From positions 1 through 64,000 of the forward strand of contig JAEWXO010000051.1 in assembly GCA_023458875.1 (NCBI GenBank): a stretch of DNA of 64,000 nucleotides, in the 5' to 3' direction. A program made the translations under genes and the position numbers. The notes under the pieces are model-generated. The model made no database searches. It had not been told where the DNA came from and saw nothing but the letters and a program-made list of their open reading frames with translations. This stretch comes from Bacillota bacterium. GTDB lineage: Bacteria > Bacillota > Clostridia > Oscillospirales > Ruminococcaceae. Shown here in pieces: positions 36,698 to 46,435 of this stretch. The number at the start of each line of letters is the position of its first letter. Position 1 is the stretch's first letter.

Positions 36698-39331
36698 CTA
36701 TTTATTGTTAAAGTTGAAAAAGCAGTTGATTATCGGTATAACTGCGGAAAATGCAAGAGGGACGACAAGGCATTTTCCTGAAAGTGCGGTCGTTGTAAAT
36801 ATGCTTCCGAGCGGAGGAAAATATATTGAAAGAGTTATTACAATAACGGACGTCAGTACAGCTATCAGGAGCTTCGGGTTGTTAAAATATTTAACGGTAA
36901 ATATATTGCCGGTTTCGGATTTGCATTCAAATACATGTATAAGCTGTGAGGCTATAAGTGTAAGAAGTGCGGCAGTTCTTGCATGCTGCAAACTACCGGT
37001 CATTCTGAAGACTGTCGAAAAGCTGCCAAGCGTACATATTCCTATCATTATACCACGGAATATTATTCTGCCCATAAGTCCGCCGGAAAAAAAGCTGTCT
37101 GTTGATTTACGCGGTGATTTTTTCATTTCGTTTTCATCAAGCGGCTCCATTCCCAGTGCTATTGCAGGGAGTCCGTCAGTTATAAGGTTTACAAGAAGAA
37201 GCTGTGTCGGAAGAAGTACAATCGGAAACCCCATGAGTATTCCGGCAAACATGGTTATGACCTCTCCTATATTGCATGAAAGAAGGTAGCGTACAAATTT
37301 TCTTATGTTTGAATAAATGCAACGTCCCTGTTCAACGGCACGTACAAGTGTTGCAAAATTATCGTCAAGAAGTATAACGTCAGCTGCCTGCTTTGTAACG
37401 TCGGTTCCCGTAATGCCCATTGAAACACCGACGTTTGCTTCCTTTATTGCAGGTGCGTCGTTTACTCCATCACCTGTCATAGTAACTATATGTCCCTTTT
37501 TTTTATAGGCCTTTACAAGTCTGAGCTTGTGTGACGGGTTAACCCTGGCATAAACCGAATAGTCTTCTATAGTATCAAGCAGCTCCTGTTCGCTTAGCCT
37601 GTCAAGCTCGTCACCGGTTATGGCTTTTTTGTGTCTTAATATGCCCGCCTGCTTTGCAATGGCAACAGCAGTATTTTTATGGTCCCCGGTTATCATTACT
37701 GTTTCTATATTTGCATACTTACATGTGCGTATAGCTTTTCTTGCTTCTTCACGTATCGGGTCGATCATGCCTGTAAGTCCCGTAAAAACCATTCCGTAGT
37801 CGCAGTTTTCAACATTGTCACATTCCTTTGTTGAAAACGCCAGAACCCTGAGCGCCAGGTCTGAATATTCACAGACTTTTTTTTCAATGAGCTTACGGAC
37901 CGATGGTGTGAGCGGACGTATTTCACCGTTTAAATCTATAAACGAGCATTTTTTAAGTATTACATCTGGTGCACCTTTTGATATGTATTTCTTTGTTCCG
38001 TTGTCAGACTGTACGGTAACTGTCATGCATCTTGTTTCCGAATCAAACGGTATTTCACCGACGATTTTATATTTATCCATGAGATTTTCAGCTCGGATAT
38101 TTCCCTTTGCTGCAGCAATAAGCAGTGCTATTTCAGTCGGATCACCTGCTGTATTCCATTCCCCTGAGGATTTTACAGAGGCACGGTTACGGCTGTTTAT
38201 ACTATGCGGTGTTGAAATTTTTGCATTATTGCAAAGTACGCATGATAAAAGCAGACTTTTAAGTGAAGGAATGCTTAAGGGATTTGTCATATTTCCCTCA
38301 GATGACTTTATTCCGCCGGATATCCTGTACCCTTTACCTTCAAAAGTGAAATCCTCAAGATTTGTAAAAATATTTGTAACGGTCATACGGTTTTCCGTTA
38401 TTGTTCCTGTTTTGTCAGTGCAGATAACGGATGTACAGCCTAAAGTTTCTACGGAATGAAGTCTGTTTACAAGCGCCTTTTGCCTGAGCATCCTGTTTAC
38501 TGCGAGTGCAAGGGCTATCGTTACGGTGGCAGGAAGTCCTTCAGGAATAGCCGCAATGGCTATAGTAATGCCTGTCATAAGCATAGTGAAGATTTCTTCA
38601 CCTCGGAGTAATCCGGCAAGAAAAACTATAATGCATACTGCAATACACAGAAGGGCAACTGATTTTCCGAGCTCGGCAAGACGTTTCTGAAGAGGTGTAA
38701 GCTCCTCTTCAATGTTTGATATCATGTCCGATATATTACCCATCTGTGTACCTGTTCCTGTTGCAATTACCTTTGCACAGGCATGGCCTTTTGTTATGAC
38801 AGTTCCGGCATACAGAATATTCGGTTTGTTTAACTGATTATCAGTATCAGAAATACTGCCCGGAGCTTTAGGCACAGCAACAGGCTCACCTGTAAGAATT
38901 GATTCATCCGCAAATACACCGGTTGATTTTATTATAACACAGTCGGCAGGTATTCTGTCACCTGTTTCAAGTTCAATTATATCACTTGTGACCAGTTCAT
39001 CGGCGTTTATAGCTGTAAGCTTTCCGTCACGGTATACACGTGCAGTAGGGGATGTGATTTTTTTTAATGCTTCAAGTGTTTTTTCTGTTTTATACTCCTG
39101 AATAAATCCGAGTATTGCATTTAGCAGGACTATTAAAATAATAGTCACCGAGTCATATATTTCCCCTAGCATTACCGAAATAACTGTAGCTATGAGCAAT
39201 ATGGCGACCATTATATCTTTGAACTGGTTTAAAAATATTTTCACAGGTTTTGATTTTTTGTCTTCTGAAAACGTATTGTATCCGTTTTTATCAAGAAGCT
39301 TTTGTGCTTCGGCTGTTGTTAATCCTGTCAA
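36698..39331 (-). CDS. Calcium-type (PIIA/B-like) cation-transporting P-type ATPase
   Basis: An 877-residue ATPase. In order: an N-terminal cation ATPase domain, two membrane segments (about residues 40-75), an actuator domain with the TGES-type loop (SILTGEPVA), and the ion-site helix AIAAIPEGLPATVTIALAL, which is diagnostic of Ca2+/cation pumps. Then come the phosphorylation motif CTDKTGTITEN, the nucleotide domain with KGAPDVIL, the MTGDGVNDAPA hinge and six C-terminal membrane segments. It probably exports Ca2+ (or Mn2+) at the cost of ATP. It ends in a terminator shared with mazF. Confidence 0.92.
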   Translation of the reverse strand: MTGLTTAEAQKLLDKNGYNTFSEDKKSKPVKIFLNQFKDIMVAILLIATVISVMLGEIYDSVTIILIVLLNAILGFIQEYKTEKTLEALKKITSPTARVYRDGKLTAINADELVTSDIIELETGDRIPADCVIIKSTGVFADESILTGEPVAVPKAPGSISDTDNQLNKPNILYAGTVITKGHACAKVIATGTGTQMGNISDMISNIEEELTPLQKRLAELGKSVALLCIAVCIIVFLAGLLRGEEIFTMLMTGITIAIAAIPEGLPATVTIALALAVNRMLRQKALVNRLHSVETLGCTSVICTDKTGTITENRMTVTNIFTNLEDFTFEGKGYRISGGIKSSEGNMTNPLSIPSLKSLLLSCVLCNNAKISTPHSINSRNRASVKSSGEWNTAGDPTEIALLIAAAKGNIRAENLMDKYKIVGEIPFDSETRCMTVTVQSDNGTKKYISKGAPDVILKKCSFIDLNGEIRPLTPSVRKLIEKKVCEYSDLALRVLAFSTKECDNVENCDYGMVFTGLTGMIDPIREEARKAIRTCKYANIETVMITGDHKNTAVAIAKQAGILRHKKAITGDELDRLSEQELLDTIEDYSVYARVNPSHKLRLVKAYKKKGHIVTMTGDGVNDAPAIKEANVGVSMGITGTDVTKQAADVILLDDNFATLVRAVEQGRCIYSNIRKFVRYLLSCNIGEVITMFAGILMGFPIVLLPTQLLLVNLITDGLPAIALGMEPLDENEMKKSPRKSTDSFFSGGLMGRIIFRGIMIGICTLGSFSTVFRMTGSLQHARTAALLTLIASQLIHVFECKSETGNIFTVKYFNNPKLLIAVLTSVIVITLSIYFPPLGSIFTTTALSGKCLVVPLAFSAVIPIINCFFNFNNK

Positions 39332-39430
39332 TGTACTGACCTCCTGTTATTTGTATGTCTTAGTTAAGATATATTCAGATAATAGGATAAGTATAACCGT
39401 TTTTAACAATAATACCGATTGTTTGTTAAG

Positions 39431-39575
39431 TGTTGAAAACTCTGTGGAAAGTGTGGAGAAACTCAAAAAACATAATCTAAAAGAATTATTTTTCACATAA
39501 TATTTTGCAAATTTTATAATGTTAACTACTAAACCAACAGTTAACAGAGCAAATTGGTGTTGAAAGTCTGTTAAC
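39431..39575. other. Second cluster of DnaA-box-like words
   Basis: This intergenic region repeats the vocabulary of the oriC region: TGTTGAAAA (39431-39439), TGTGGAAA (39443-39450), AAAGTGTGGAG (39448-39458, the same 11-mer as at 20450), TGTTAAC (39520-39526 and 39569-39575), GTTAACAG (39540-39547) and TGTTGAAAG (39558-39566). The surrounding gap 39332-39893 has no gene, and its right half is AT-rich with no other recognisable signal. It may titrate DnaA, act as an accessory origin element, or regulate the ATPase gene. Confidence 0.5.
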
Positions 39576-39893
39576 GAAATGAAATAGTTTTAAACAAAGA
39601 AAATGAATAATGTTTAAAAATTCGTTGAATTTATATTCAATTCTAAAATTTCTGATGTAATATTAATGTACTAATAATTACAGAATTATTTTAAAATGTA
39701 ATAAATTTAAACAATAATAAAGAGTTATTGGTTTAATGATTTTTAACATTAAACTGGAGCTATATTTTTTGAATCTGGAATGATAGGAAAAAATAAAGTT
39801 TATAAACTGTAAAATAATTGATTTATAAATATTTTGATGGTATAATTAAACTATTACATTATGAAAGCAAAAAATTATATGAATAAAAATTTA

Positions 39894-40721
39894 TTACCGG
39901 CATTGACTTCTCGGTTTTTTAATGCCCAATAATTTCTCGGCATTTTTATAAAAAATAAGCTCCTTCTCCTCATCTGAAATATTAAGAGCATTTATCATTT
40001 TTATTTCATTCAACGGTGTATCCCATGGGCAGTCGCTGCCGAAAAGTATTCTGTCTGCTCCGTGTTTTTTTATTATTCTTGTAAGCTGCTCCTGAGAAAT
40101 CTGGCCGGCAATAACGGATACATCAAAAAACAGGTTTCCTTTCTTTCCTGCAAGATATTCTTCAACGAGATCCCATTTGTACATACTGCCGCCGTGTGCG
40201 AGTATCATGGTCATCTGCGGAACACGGTCAAATGCACGTGCTGCAGCATCTGGCATACAGTGGATGTTATCAGGTGAAAGAGGGTCGTAGCCTGAATGGA
40301 TAAGTACAGGCAGGTCAAGCTCTGCACATTTCTTATAAACAGGTATTACATTTTCATCATCAACGTAAAAATCCTGATAGTCAGGATGGAGCTTTATACC
40401 GTACAGCCCAAGGTCCTTTATTCGTTCAAGCTCCTCAAAAACTTCTTCAGCCATAGGGTGCACACTTCCGAATGAATAGAAAAAGCCGTTATTTTGTGAA
40501 GCGGCCCAGTTGTTTATAGTTGTCTGCTGGCTTGGCTTTGTAGCGACAGGGAGCAGTACAGCACCGGAAATGTTACATTCTGTGAGTTTGTTTTTTAGTC
40601 CGGCAATTGTCCCGTCTGTTACCGGCTTCAATCCTGTTTTTTCAGCTGTAGCTGAAAGCTTGCTCATGGCACGTTCTGCAATATTATCCGCAAATGCATG
40701 AACGTGAAAATCAATATACAT
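39894..40721 (-). CDS. Amidohydrolase family 2 (metal-dependent TIM-barrel) protein
   Basis: The start is ATG 40721, chosen over an upstream in-frame start at 40823 because the latter would include the promoter and a stretch of unrelated residues. The 275-residue protein has YIDFHVHAF (first metal-binding His pair), GIKLHPDYQDF, LPVLIHSGYD, MTMILAHGG and RILFGSDCPWDT, the signature set of amidohydrolase 2 / TatD-like hydrolases and decarboxylases. It is cytoplasmic and its substrate is unknown. It is transcribed alone from its own promoter. Confidence 0.85.
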   Translation of the reverse strand: MYIDFHVHAFADNIAERAMSKLSATAEKTGLKPVTDGTIAGLKNKLTECNISGAVLLPVATKPSQQTTINNWAASQNNGFFYSFGSVHPMAEEVFEELERIKDLGLYGIKLHPDYQDFYVDDENVIPVYKKCAELDLPVLIHSGYDPLSPDNIHCMPDAAARAFDRVPQMTMILAHGGSMYKWDLVEEYLAGKKGNLFFDVSVIAGQISQEQLTRIIKKHGADRILFGSDCPWDTPLNEIKMINALNISDEEKELIFYKNAEKLLGIKKPRSQCR

Positions 40722-40746
40722 GATATAATCATTCCTTTCATTTATA

Positions 40747-40775
40747 ATTATATCATATAGTTGTATTCTGTTCAA
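40747..40775 (-). promoter_or_regulatory. Promoter of the amidohydrolase gene
   Basis: On the minus strand TTGAAC (40770-40775) and a perfect TATAAT (40747-40752) are 17 bp apart, about 26 bp before the ATG at 40721. Confidence 0.75.
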
Positions 40776-40972
40776 TATTGACTGTCGTAAAATCTGGAAT
40801 ACAATACCCAGATTAAATAACAAAAAACCTTGTATTTCCTGAGTCTGTAAAGAACTGTAATATGAATTTTCAGGCTGAAAGCATTCTCAACAAAAAGGAA
40901 TAAAAGAAAATAGTAAAATTGCTGAAGTTAAGAAAATTGTAAAAAAAAATGTCGATTTTTACGCAAATTATA

Positions 40973-41018
40973 CGTTTATATATACAGAGCAAAAAATTAT
41001 GCTCTGTATATATAAACG
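40973..41018. repeat. Perfect 19-bp inverted repeat in a gene-poor region
   Basis: Arms 40973-40991 and 41000-41018 are exact reverse complements (each arm CGTTTATATATACAGAGCA or its complement) around an 8-nt AT loop. No T-run follows; a GGAGGGG lies directly to the right. It sits in the longest gene-free stretch of the window (40722-41775). It could be an operator, a terminator of an old gene, or the end of a lost mobile element. Confidence 0.7.
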
Positions 41019-41094
41019 GAGGGGAAGCAATCATTATTTCAGTTACGGTATCAGAATTCGTTCTGAAAATTACATCACGAACATAAGAAAACGA

Positions 41095-41187
41095 TAACCA
41101 GAGCTACTTGTAGATGAAATTAATGATTATGTGCGAGTGTTAGAATATGTAGTAGGTCCGTCTGTACCTTCAATCGAAAGGGGCTGA
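41095..41187 (+). pseudogene. Possible coding remnant in the 40.8-41.7 kb gap
   Basis: After a stop at 41094 one frame reads PELLVDEINDYV then RVLEYVVGPSVPSIERG and stops at 41187. Base composition is less AT-rich than the flanks, and upstream sequence in a related frame also looks codon-like. There is no start codon or ribosome site. I do not recognise the family; it may be a fragment of a lost gene. The rest of 41188-41690 holds only the hairpin at 41478-41534. Confidence 0.25.
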
Positions 41188-41477
41188 AATCCAGTTATAA
41201 TTGATTATACGGTCATGTCAGTAATTCAATCGGTATATATCGTTTGAAAAAATTTAGCAATCAGAAATGCTTTTTAATCAAGTGGTTATATGGCTCGTTT
41301 ATAATACAAAGTTTAAATAAAATCATTAATTTTTCGTATTTGTTATTTAACAAGTGATTTCTGTTACATACAATACCGGTAGAGGAAAATTAAAGATATT
41401 ATTTAAAAGATAACCTTAAGTGAGTTAAAAAATATATAAAACAACCCGGATTATAAGCAAGGCTGAAAATAAAATAT

Positions 41478-41534
41478 ATAAATGTCAAAGGAAATAGTTG
41501 GATAAAAAGATGCGGTTTTTCCTTTGGCATTTAT
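41478..41534. repeat. 17-bp inverted repeat upstream of ferredoxin
   Basis: ATAAATGTCAAAGGAAA (41478-41494) pairs with TTTCCTTTGGCATTTAT (41518-41534) with one mismatch and a 23-nt loop. It is not followed by a T-run. No adjacent gene explains it. Confidence 0.5.
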
Positions 41535-41690
41535 AATTTATCGTGCCTGTGTACACAGATATGGGATTTATCACTTATTGCAATGGTAACAGATGCTCTG
41601 AAAATAAGAAAGCGAAATATTTATTAAATATAACAACACAGAGCTTTGAAGCAAATAATAAAATAACAACAAAAAAATTTCAATTTACTA

Positions 41691-41719
41691 TTGCAATTTA
41701 CTCTGAATATTGTTAAAAT
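41691..41719 (+). promoter_or_regulatory. Promoter of the ferredoxin gene
   Basis: TTGCAA (41691-41696) and TAAAAT (41714-41719) are 17 bp apart, about 57 bp before the ATG, with a GGAGG site at 41762-41766. Confidence 0.65.
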
Positions 41720-41745
41720 ATTAGTTGTAGATATTAACGAAATAA

Positions 41746-41946
<201 letters not shown>

Positions 41947-42124
41947 TTAAATACATCATTTAAGGATAATGATCTCTGAAGTAAAGCTTTAGGGGTCTTT
42001 ATTTTTGCATTTTTTTATATAATAATAAACAACTGTAATATTTTCTATTGAATTATTGATAGAATAATGATAGAATATATATATGTACAAATATACAGGT
42101 CGGAATCGAAACAGGAGGAAGTTC

Positions 42125-42709
42125 ATGAAAAAAAGAATTGCTATATTATCTCTTATTTGTATGCTTACAATAAGCAGTGCAGCAGGATGTAATGATAAGA
42201 AAAAAACAAAGGTTATAACAAATACAGATGGTGCAATCGTAACTGAAAAAAAGGTTATTGAACCGGGTGTTGAGTATACCGCAAAGCTTGGCGAAGAATT
42301 CAAATATGAAAAGAAGAATATTAATATCAAATTCCTGGAAATAGCTCAGACTGTAGAATCAAAAAACGACACGGTCAACTATGCATTTGTTTTTCAGGCA
42401 ACAAATAACGGATCTGAGGATATCACAATCTGGATGCTCGATGATTTCAGGATAACAGTAGACGGAAAACTTCTGACATATGATGAAATGTTCTCTGCAC
42501 TTTCAGCTGCAAATGCTGCAATGGTATATCCTGATTATAAAAAATATGATTCAAAACTTGCTTCCGGTGAATCCATAACAGGGTTTGTTCCGTTTGAAAT
42601 CACAGGTGACTGGCAGAATATGATTTTAGAATATACACCTGATTCTGAAAATTCAAATGATTACATCCGTTATGAAGTAAGTCACAGTGACGTAGTAAAT
42701 AAATTTTAA
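42125..42709 (+). CDS. DUF4352-type lipoprotein
   Basis: The start is ATG 42125 behind AGGAGGA; an upstream in-frame ATG at 42083 would include that site. The 194-residue product has a lipoprotein signal peptide ending in a SAAGC lipobox (Cys about residue 22), a Lys-rich linker and a DUF4352-like immunoglobulin fold (VNYAFVFQATNNGSEDITIW, SGESITGFVPFEI). It should be anchored outside the membrane. Function unknown. It is followed by a strong terminator. Confidence 0.75.
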   Translation: MKKRIAILSLICMLTISSAAGCNDKKKTKVITNTDGAIVTEKKVIEPGVEYTAKLGEEFKYEKKNINIKFLEIAQTVESKNDTVNYAFVFQATNNGSEDITIWMLDDFRITVDGKLLTYDEMFSALSAANAAMVYPDYKKYDSKLASGESITGFVPFEITGDWQNMILEYTPDSENSNDYIRYEVSHSDVVNKF

Positions 42710-42721
42710 TGGTTAAAATAA

Positions 42722-42761
42722 AAAACTGTAATGAAAAGATTTAATTCCTTTCATTACAGTT
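42722..42761. terminator. Bidirectional terminator between lipoprotein and cyclophilin genes
   Basis: AAACTGTAATGAAA (42722-42735) and TTTCATTACAGTTT (42748-42761) form a perfect 14-bp stem followed by TTTTT on the plus strand and by T-rich sequence on the minus strand. Confidence 0.9.
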
Positions 42762-42775
42762 TTTTTATTTGTTTT

Positions 42776-43246
42776 TTATTCAATAGTAATTGATTTTATA
42801 ACCTGTGGTTTTAACGGTTTATCAGAGCGGTCAGTATCTGAATCAGCTATTTCATCAACTGTTTCTATTCCCTCAACTACTTTTCCGAATGCAGCATATT
42901 GTCCGTCAAGATATGAAGCATCTTCATGCATTATGAAAAACTGTGAACCGGCTGAATCAGGCATTGAAGATCTTGCCATTGAAATTACGCCTCTTGTGTG
43001 TTTAATATCATTATCGACACCGTTTGAAGCAAATTCGCCTTTAATATTCCATCCTGGACCGCCCATACCTGTACCTTCAGGACAACCTCCCTGAATCATG
43101 AAGCCCGGAATAACTCTATGAAATATAAGACCATTATAAAAGCCCTGTGTAACAAGCTTTTCAAAATTGGCAACTGTTATAGGAGCCTTGTCAGGATAAA
43201 GCTCAAGTTTGATTTTTTTTCCGTTTTCCATTTCGATAACTACCAT
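42776..43246 (-). CDS. Cyclophilin-type peptidyl-prolyl cis-trans isomerase
   Basis: A protein of about 156 residues. It shows APITVANFEKLVTQGFYNG, LIFHRVIPGFMIQGG (the catalytic Arg of cyclophilins), GVISMARSSMPDSAGSQFFI and YAAFGKVVEGIETVD. No signal peptide, so it is cytoplasmic. It speeds proline isomerisation during folding. The start chosen is ATG 43246; an adjacent TTG at 43249 is also possible. It has a terminator shared with the lipoprotein gene. Confidence 0.93.
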   Translation of the reverse strand: MVVIEMENGKKIKLELYPDKAPITVANFEKLVTQGFYNGLIFHRVIPGFMIQGGCPEGTGMGGPGWNIKGEFASNGVDNDIKHTRGVISMARSSMPDSAGSQFFIMHEDASYLDGQYAAFGKVVEGIETVDEIADSDTDRSDKPLKPQVIKSITIE

Positions 43247-43480
43247 CAATAAACTCTTTTCTCCGCAAATATTAGTTTTGTTTATTAGCTGTACACCTTT
43301 GCGGCGGTATATAACACAACATAGTATTATTATATAATATTTTTTATTTTATTGCAATGAATATATATATAAAATCAGTGAAAAATATATATGTTGCAGA
43401 AATCAAAATGAAAATTATTGAATAAGGTCGGCTGTTAATGCAGCATGACAGATTAAAATAACTGTGAAAGAAGTGATATA

Positions 43481-44524
43481 ATGTCTGGAGAATCATTCAG
43501 AAATACATTTATTTTTTCATCTCCGCCGTCTGTAAAGTCAGCAGCCAGCGTTGTGGGTGGAAAAGAAGCTGAGGGTCCGCTTGGAAAATACTTTGATATT
43601 TGCGAAGAGGATTCACATTTCGGTGAGGATTCATGGGAAAAAGCCGAGAGCAGGCTTCATAAAACCGCAGTTCAGACTGCACTGAAGAAAGCAAAGATAG
43701 ATGCAAGCGAAGTTAATTTTATGTTTGCAGGTGATCTTATAAATCAATGCACCGGCACTACCTATGGTATAAGAGATTTCAATATACCTTTTTTAGGAAT
43801 ATACGGTGCGTGCTCTACAATGGCAGAGGGACTGCTGTTATCATCAATGATGGTAAGTTCAGGATATGCTAAATATTCATTGAATTCAACATCATCCCAC
43901 TTTTCAACGGCAGAAAAACAGTTCCGGTTTCCCTTGTCATACGGAGGCCAAAGGACGCCATCAGCACAGTGGACATGCACAGCCTCCGGTGCGGTTATAT
44001 TGTCCGCCGAAAAATCAGCCCCCTATGTGCTTGGAGGTACAGTAGGAACGATAATTGATTTTGGTATTACAGACGCAAATAATATGGGCGCTGCTATGGC
44101 ACCTGCAGCAGCGGACACGATAACCAGACATCTTGAAGCTACGGGGACATATCCGTCTGATTATGATGCAATTGTCACAGGTGACTTAGGGATAACAGGA
44201 AGCGATATTCTTTGTGATATTTTGCTTAAAGAGGGAACAGATATAAGAAACGTCCATAAAGACTGCGGAGTTATGATATTTGACGGAGATAAACAGGATA
44301 CACATTCGGGAGGGTCCGGATGTGGTTGTTCTGCAAGTGTTTTATGCGGATACTTTATAAATAAAATACAATCAGGGGAAATCAATAATATTCTGTTTGC
44401 GGCAACAGGCGCACTGATGTCTCCGATGATGGTACAGCAGGGAGAGTCTATTCCTTCGATATCACATCTGGTTCATATTTCTTCTGATATAAACTTCTAT
44501 AACAATAAAAAAACGGGGAATTAA
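43481..44524 (+). CDS. spoVAD: Stage V sporulation protein AD
   Basis: A 347-residue protein with a thiolase-like fold: FIFSSPPSVKSAASVVGGKE at the start, GPLGKYFDI, MFAGDLINQCTGTTYG, IYGACSTMAEGLLLSSMMV, and CGVMIFDGDKQDTHSGGSGCGCSA near the end. SpoVAD binds dipicolinic acid and is essential for its uptake into spores. A weak sigma-G-like pair, TGAATA (43419-43424) and CATGACA (43444-43450), lies upstream. It is followed 4 bp later by spoVAE, but spoVAC is missing from the operon and lies at 11085. Confidence 0.95.
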   Translation: MSGESFRNTFIFSSPPSVKSAASVVGGKEAEGPLGKYFDICEEDSHFGEDSWEKAESRLHKTAVQTALKKAKIDASEVNFMFAGDLINQCTGTTYGIRDFNIPFLGIYGACSTMAEGLLLSSMMVSSGYAKYSLNSTSSHFSTAEKQFRFPLSYGGQRTPSAQWTCTASGAVILSAEKSAPYVLGGTVGTIIDFGITDANNMGAAMAPAAADTITRHLEATGTYPSDYDAIVTGDLGITGSDILCDILLKEGTDIRNVHKDCGVMIFDGDKQDTHSGGSGCGCSASVLCGYFINKIQSGEINNILFAATGALMSPMMVQQGESIPSISHLVHISSDINFYNNKKTGN

Positions 44525-44528
44525 TGAT

Positions 44529-44882
44529 ATGGATTTTGTTTATGCATTTTTAATAGGTGGTCTGCTTTGTGCTATAGGTCAGGTATTGATTGATTATACA
44601 AAGCTGACTCCTGCAAGAATATTGGTGGCATTCGTTGTATCAGGAGTTATACTTTCTGCTTTGAATCTATATAAGCCAATCATGGATTTTGCAGGTGCAG
44701 GTGCAAGTGTTCCACTTACAGGTTTCGGACATCTTCTTGCTGAAGGAGTAAGGAAGGGAGTCACAGAAAAGGGTATCCTGGGAATATTTACAGGCGGACT
44801 GACTGCTGCCTCAGGGGGTATTTCAGCTGCAATTATTTTTGGTCTGGCTGTATCACTTATATTTAATCCTAAAGATAAATAA
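44529..44882 (+). CDS. spoVAE: Stage V sporulation protein AE(B)
   Basis: A 117-residue membrane protein starting MDFVYAFLIGGLLCAIGQVLID, with the family centre FAGAGASVPLTGFGHLLAEGVRKGV and a GGLTAASGGISAAIIFGL segment. It is a membrane component of the SpoVA dipicolinic-acid channel complex. It ends the short spoVAD-spoVAE operon; a terminator that also contains a parS site follows 16 bp later. Confidence 0.94.
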   Translation: MDFVYAFLIGGLLCAIGQVLIDYTKLTPARILVAFVVSGVILSALNLYKPIMDFAGAGASVPLTGFGHLLAEGVRKGVTEKGILGIFTGGLTAASGGISAAIIFGLAVSLIFNPKDK

Positions 44883-44897
44883 TTTTCAGGATAAGAG

Positions 44898-44939
44898 TCT
44901 GAATAAAAAATGTTCCACGTGGAACATTTTTTATTCAGA
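44898..44939. promoter_or_regulatory. parS site 2 within a 42-bp perfect palindrome / terminator
   Basis: The core TGTTCCACGTGGAACA (44911-44926) is identical to the site after noc. It sits at the centre of a larger exact palindrome, with arms TCTGAATAAAAAA and TTTTTTATTCAGA outside the core. That makes a 21-bp hairpin stem with a T-run, so it can end the spoVAD-spoVAE transcript and also load ParB. It lies about 24 kb to the right of the putative oriC. Confidence 0.85.
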
Positions 44940-44998
44940 AAATCCAATGTCAGACTTTATAAATAGCATGGCAGAATATCCGCTTTGCTATTTTTTTA

Positions 44999-45107
44999 TT
45001 ACTATTCAGCTGCTACGGTTAAGTTATTAATATGACAGAGATTTTAAATCATCACGAATTAACCGGGCTTTATGGTCGTGCCTTTGACCTTCGGACATAT
45101 ACCTCTG
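44999..45107 (-). repeat. Structured intergenic repeat, copy E
   Basis: On the minus strand it reads GAGGTATATGTCCGAAGGTC, then AAAGGCACGACC, AAAGCCCGGTTAATTCG, AATCTCTGTC, ATTAATAACTTAACCG and GCAGCTGAATAGTAA, matching copies C and D almost base for base at the 3' end. It starts 25 bp after the sleC stop, in the same orientation as sleC. Confidence 0.75.
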
Positions 45108-45131
45108 GTTGAATATTAATCTAATCCAAAT

Positions 45132-46364
45132 CTATAATTCGGCAAGCTTTTTTACAGATACAAATATATCTGAAATCTGATACCAGGTTGAGAAATCCAC
45201 ACTGCCGGTCTGAGGTAAGCCGAATATCTCCTGAAATATCTTTACTGCATTACGCGTCTGCTCGTCGTAAAATCCCGTAACCGGAAGCTTTGGTATTTTC
45301 GGAAAATTATTTGATATTGCGTTGAGCTGTTCCTGAATTGTTCTTACATCGTTACCTGAACTGCCGTCAGTAAGCACTATACCGCCGTATGAATGGGGGA
45401 CTCCCGCAACTTTATTTGCAGTATCAAGATAAGTATCGTAGCCGTAATAACTTTTTAATATGTCAAAAGCCGAATAACCCTTATCACCTAAATCCTTTGA
45501 GCCCCACTGATACATACCTTTTTCACACATATGCCGTTTACCGTCACAGTATTGAGTTAGAAGAGGCTGTCTTATATCAGGTTTTGTAAGATATGTTGAA
45601 AATATTTCATCAACAATTACGGATATTTCATCAAAAATATTTCTGCCGAAGTTAAATGCCTGGTCAAATGCAGTTGAATTGGTTATTGTATAATCATATC
45701 CTTTTCCACGATACCATTCAGTATAGACACGGTTAAGGGTAAATGAAATAATTGCAATTACATTTGCTCTGATAGTTTCAACAGGCCATGTTGAATAAAT
45801 CTCACTGCTGGCAACATTTTTAATATAATCTTTATATGTTACCCAGACATTCTGAGCGTTTGCATTGCTTGGCGTACCAAGATGTACAACTACATATTCC
45901 GGAACGACAACGTCAGGTAAAACTACATACCCATAAGAATCCGGAAGCGGCTTTACTTCGCTTTCGATAATTTTAGGAGAATATACACCCCACAATACAG
46001 GCTCTTCAATCAGGAAGCGCTGAATTGACGGAGCGGTATCGATGCGGTAATTCATAGTTGCATTCTGAAGTGCAGTGCTTGTAGAAAAAATCTGCACTCC
46101 GTAAAATACCGTCCTGTCAAATCCGTCGGCATCAATAAAAACATTGTACTCTGAATAAGGCTTCTGACTACTGTATTCAAGGGAGTATTCAACCGGCGGT
46201 GCCGGAAGCTCGACAGTCGGTGAATTACCTGATGAATCAGTACGAAACTCCTCTATGGTTTTTAAAGAATCCCTGTCTGTAATTGTGACTTTCGCATTGT
46301 CTATCGGCATACCCACACTTTTAGCATAAACATTAACTTTTAATTTCCCGATGTTATTATTCAT
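45132..46364 (-). CDS. sleC: Spore cortex-lytic enzyme SleC
   Basis: A 410-residue protein; start ATG 46364 with AAAGGGG upstream. The N-terminus is a prodomain-like beta fold (LKVNVYAKSVGMPIDNAKVT, ALQNATMNYRID). The central part is the SleC lytic domain with YIKNVASSEIYSTWPVETIR, IISFTLNRVYTEWYRGKGYD and LTQYCDGKRHMCEKGMYQWG. The C-terminus is a peptidoglycan-binding repeat (VRTIQEQLN, GFYDEQTRNAVKIFQEIFG). In Clostridium, SleC is a zymogen activated by the protease CspB and degrades cortex during germination. The divergent neighbours here are two Csp-like proteases, which supports the assignment. Confidence 0.92.
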   Translation of the reverse strand: MNNNIGKLKVNVYAKSVGMPIDNAKVTITDRDSLKTIEEFRTDSSGNSPTVELPAPPVEYSLEYSSQKPYSEYNVFIDADGFDRTVFYGVQIFSTSTALQNATMNYRIDTAPSIQRFLIEEPVLWGVYSPKIIESEVKPLPDSYGYVVLPDVVVPEYVVVHLGTPSNANAQNVWVTYKDYIKNVASSEIYSTWPVETIRANVIAIISFTLNRVYTEWYRGKGYDYTITNSTAFDQAFNFGRNIFDEISVIVDEIFSTYLTKPDIRQPLLTQYCDGKRHMCEKGMYQWGSKDLGDKGYSAFDILKSYYGYDTYLDTANKVAGVPHSYGGIVLTDGSSGNDVRTIQEQLNAISNNFPKIPKLPVTGFYDEQTRNAVKIFQEIFGLPQTGSVDFSTWYQISDIFVSVKKLAEL

Positions 46365-46435
46365 ATTAGTATCACCCCTTTCATAAAATAATATGTAACA
46401 GGAATAAACTTTGTGACAAATGATAGGGTGATAGA

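Noticed and set aside
41019..41094. Small gene starting after GGAGGGG at 41019.
   Set aside because: No ATG, GTG or TTG at proper spacing, and stops in all frames within about 70 bp.
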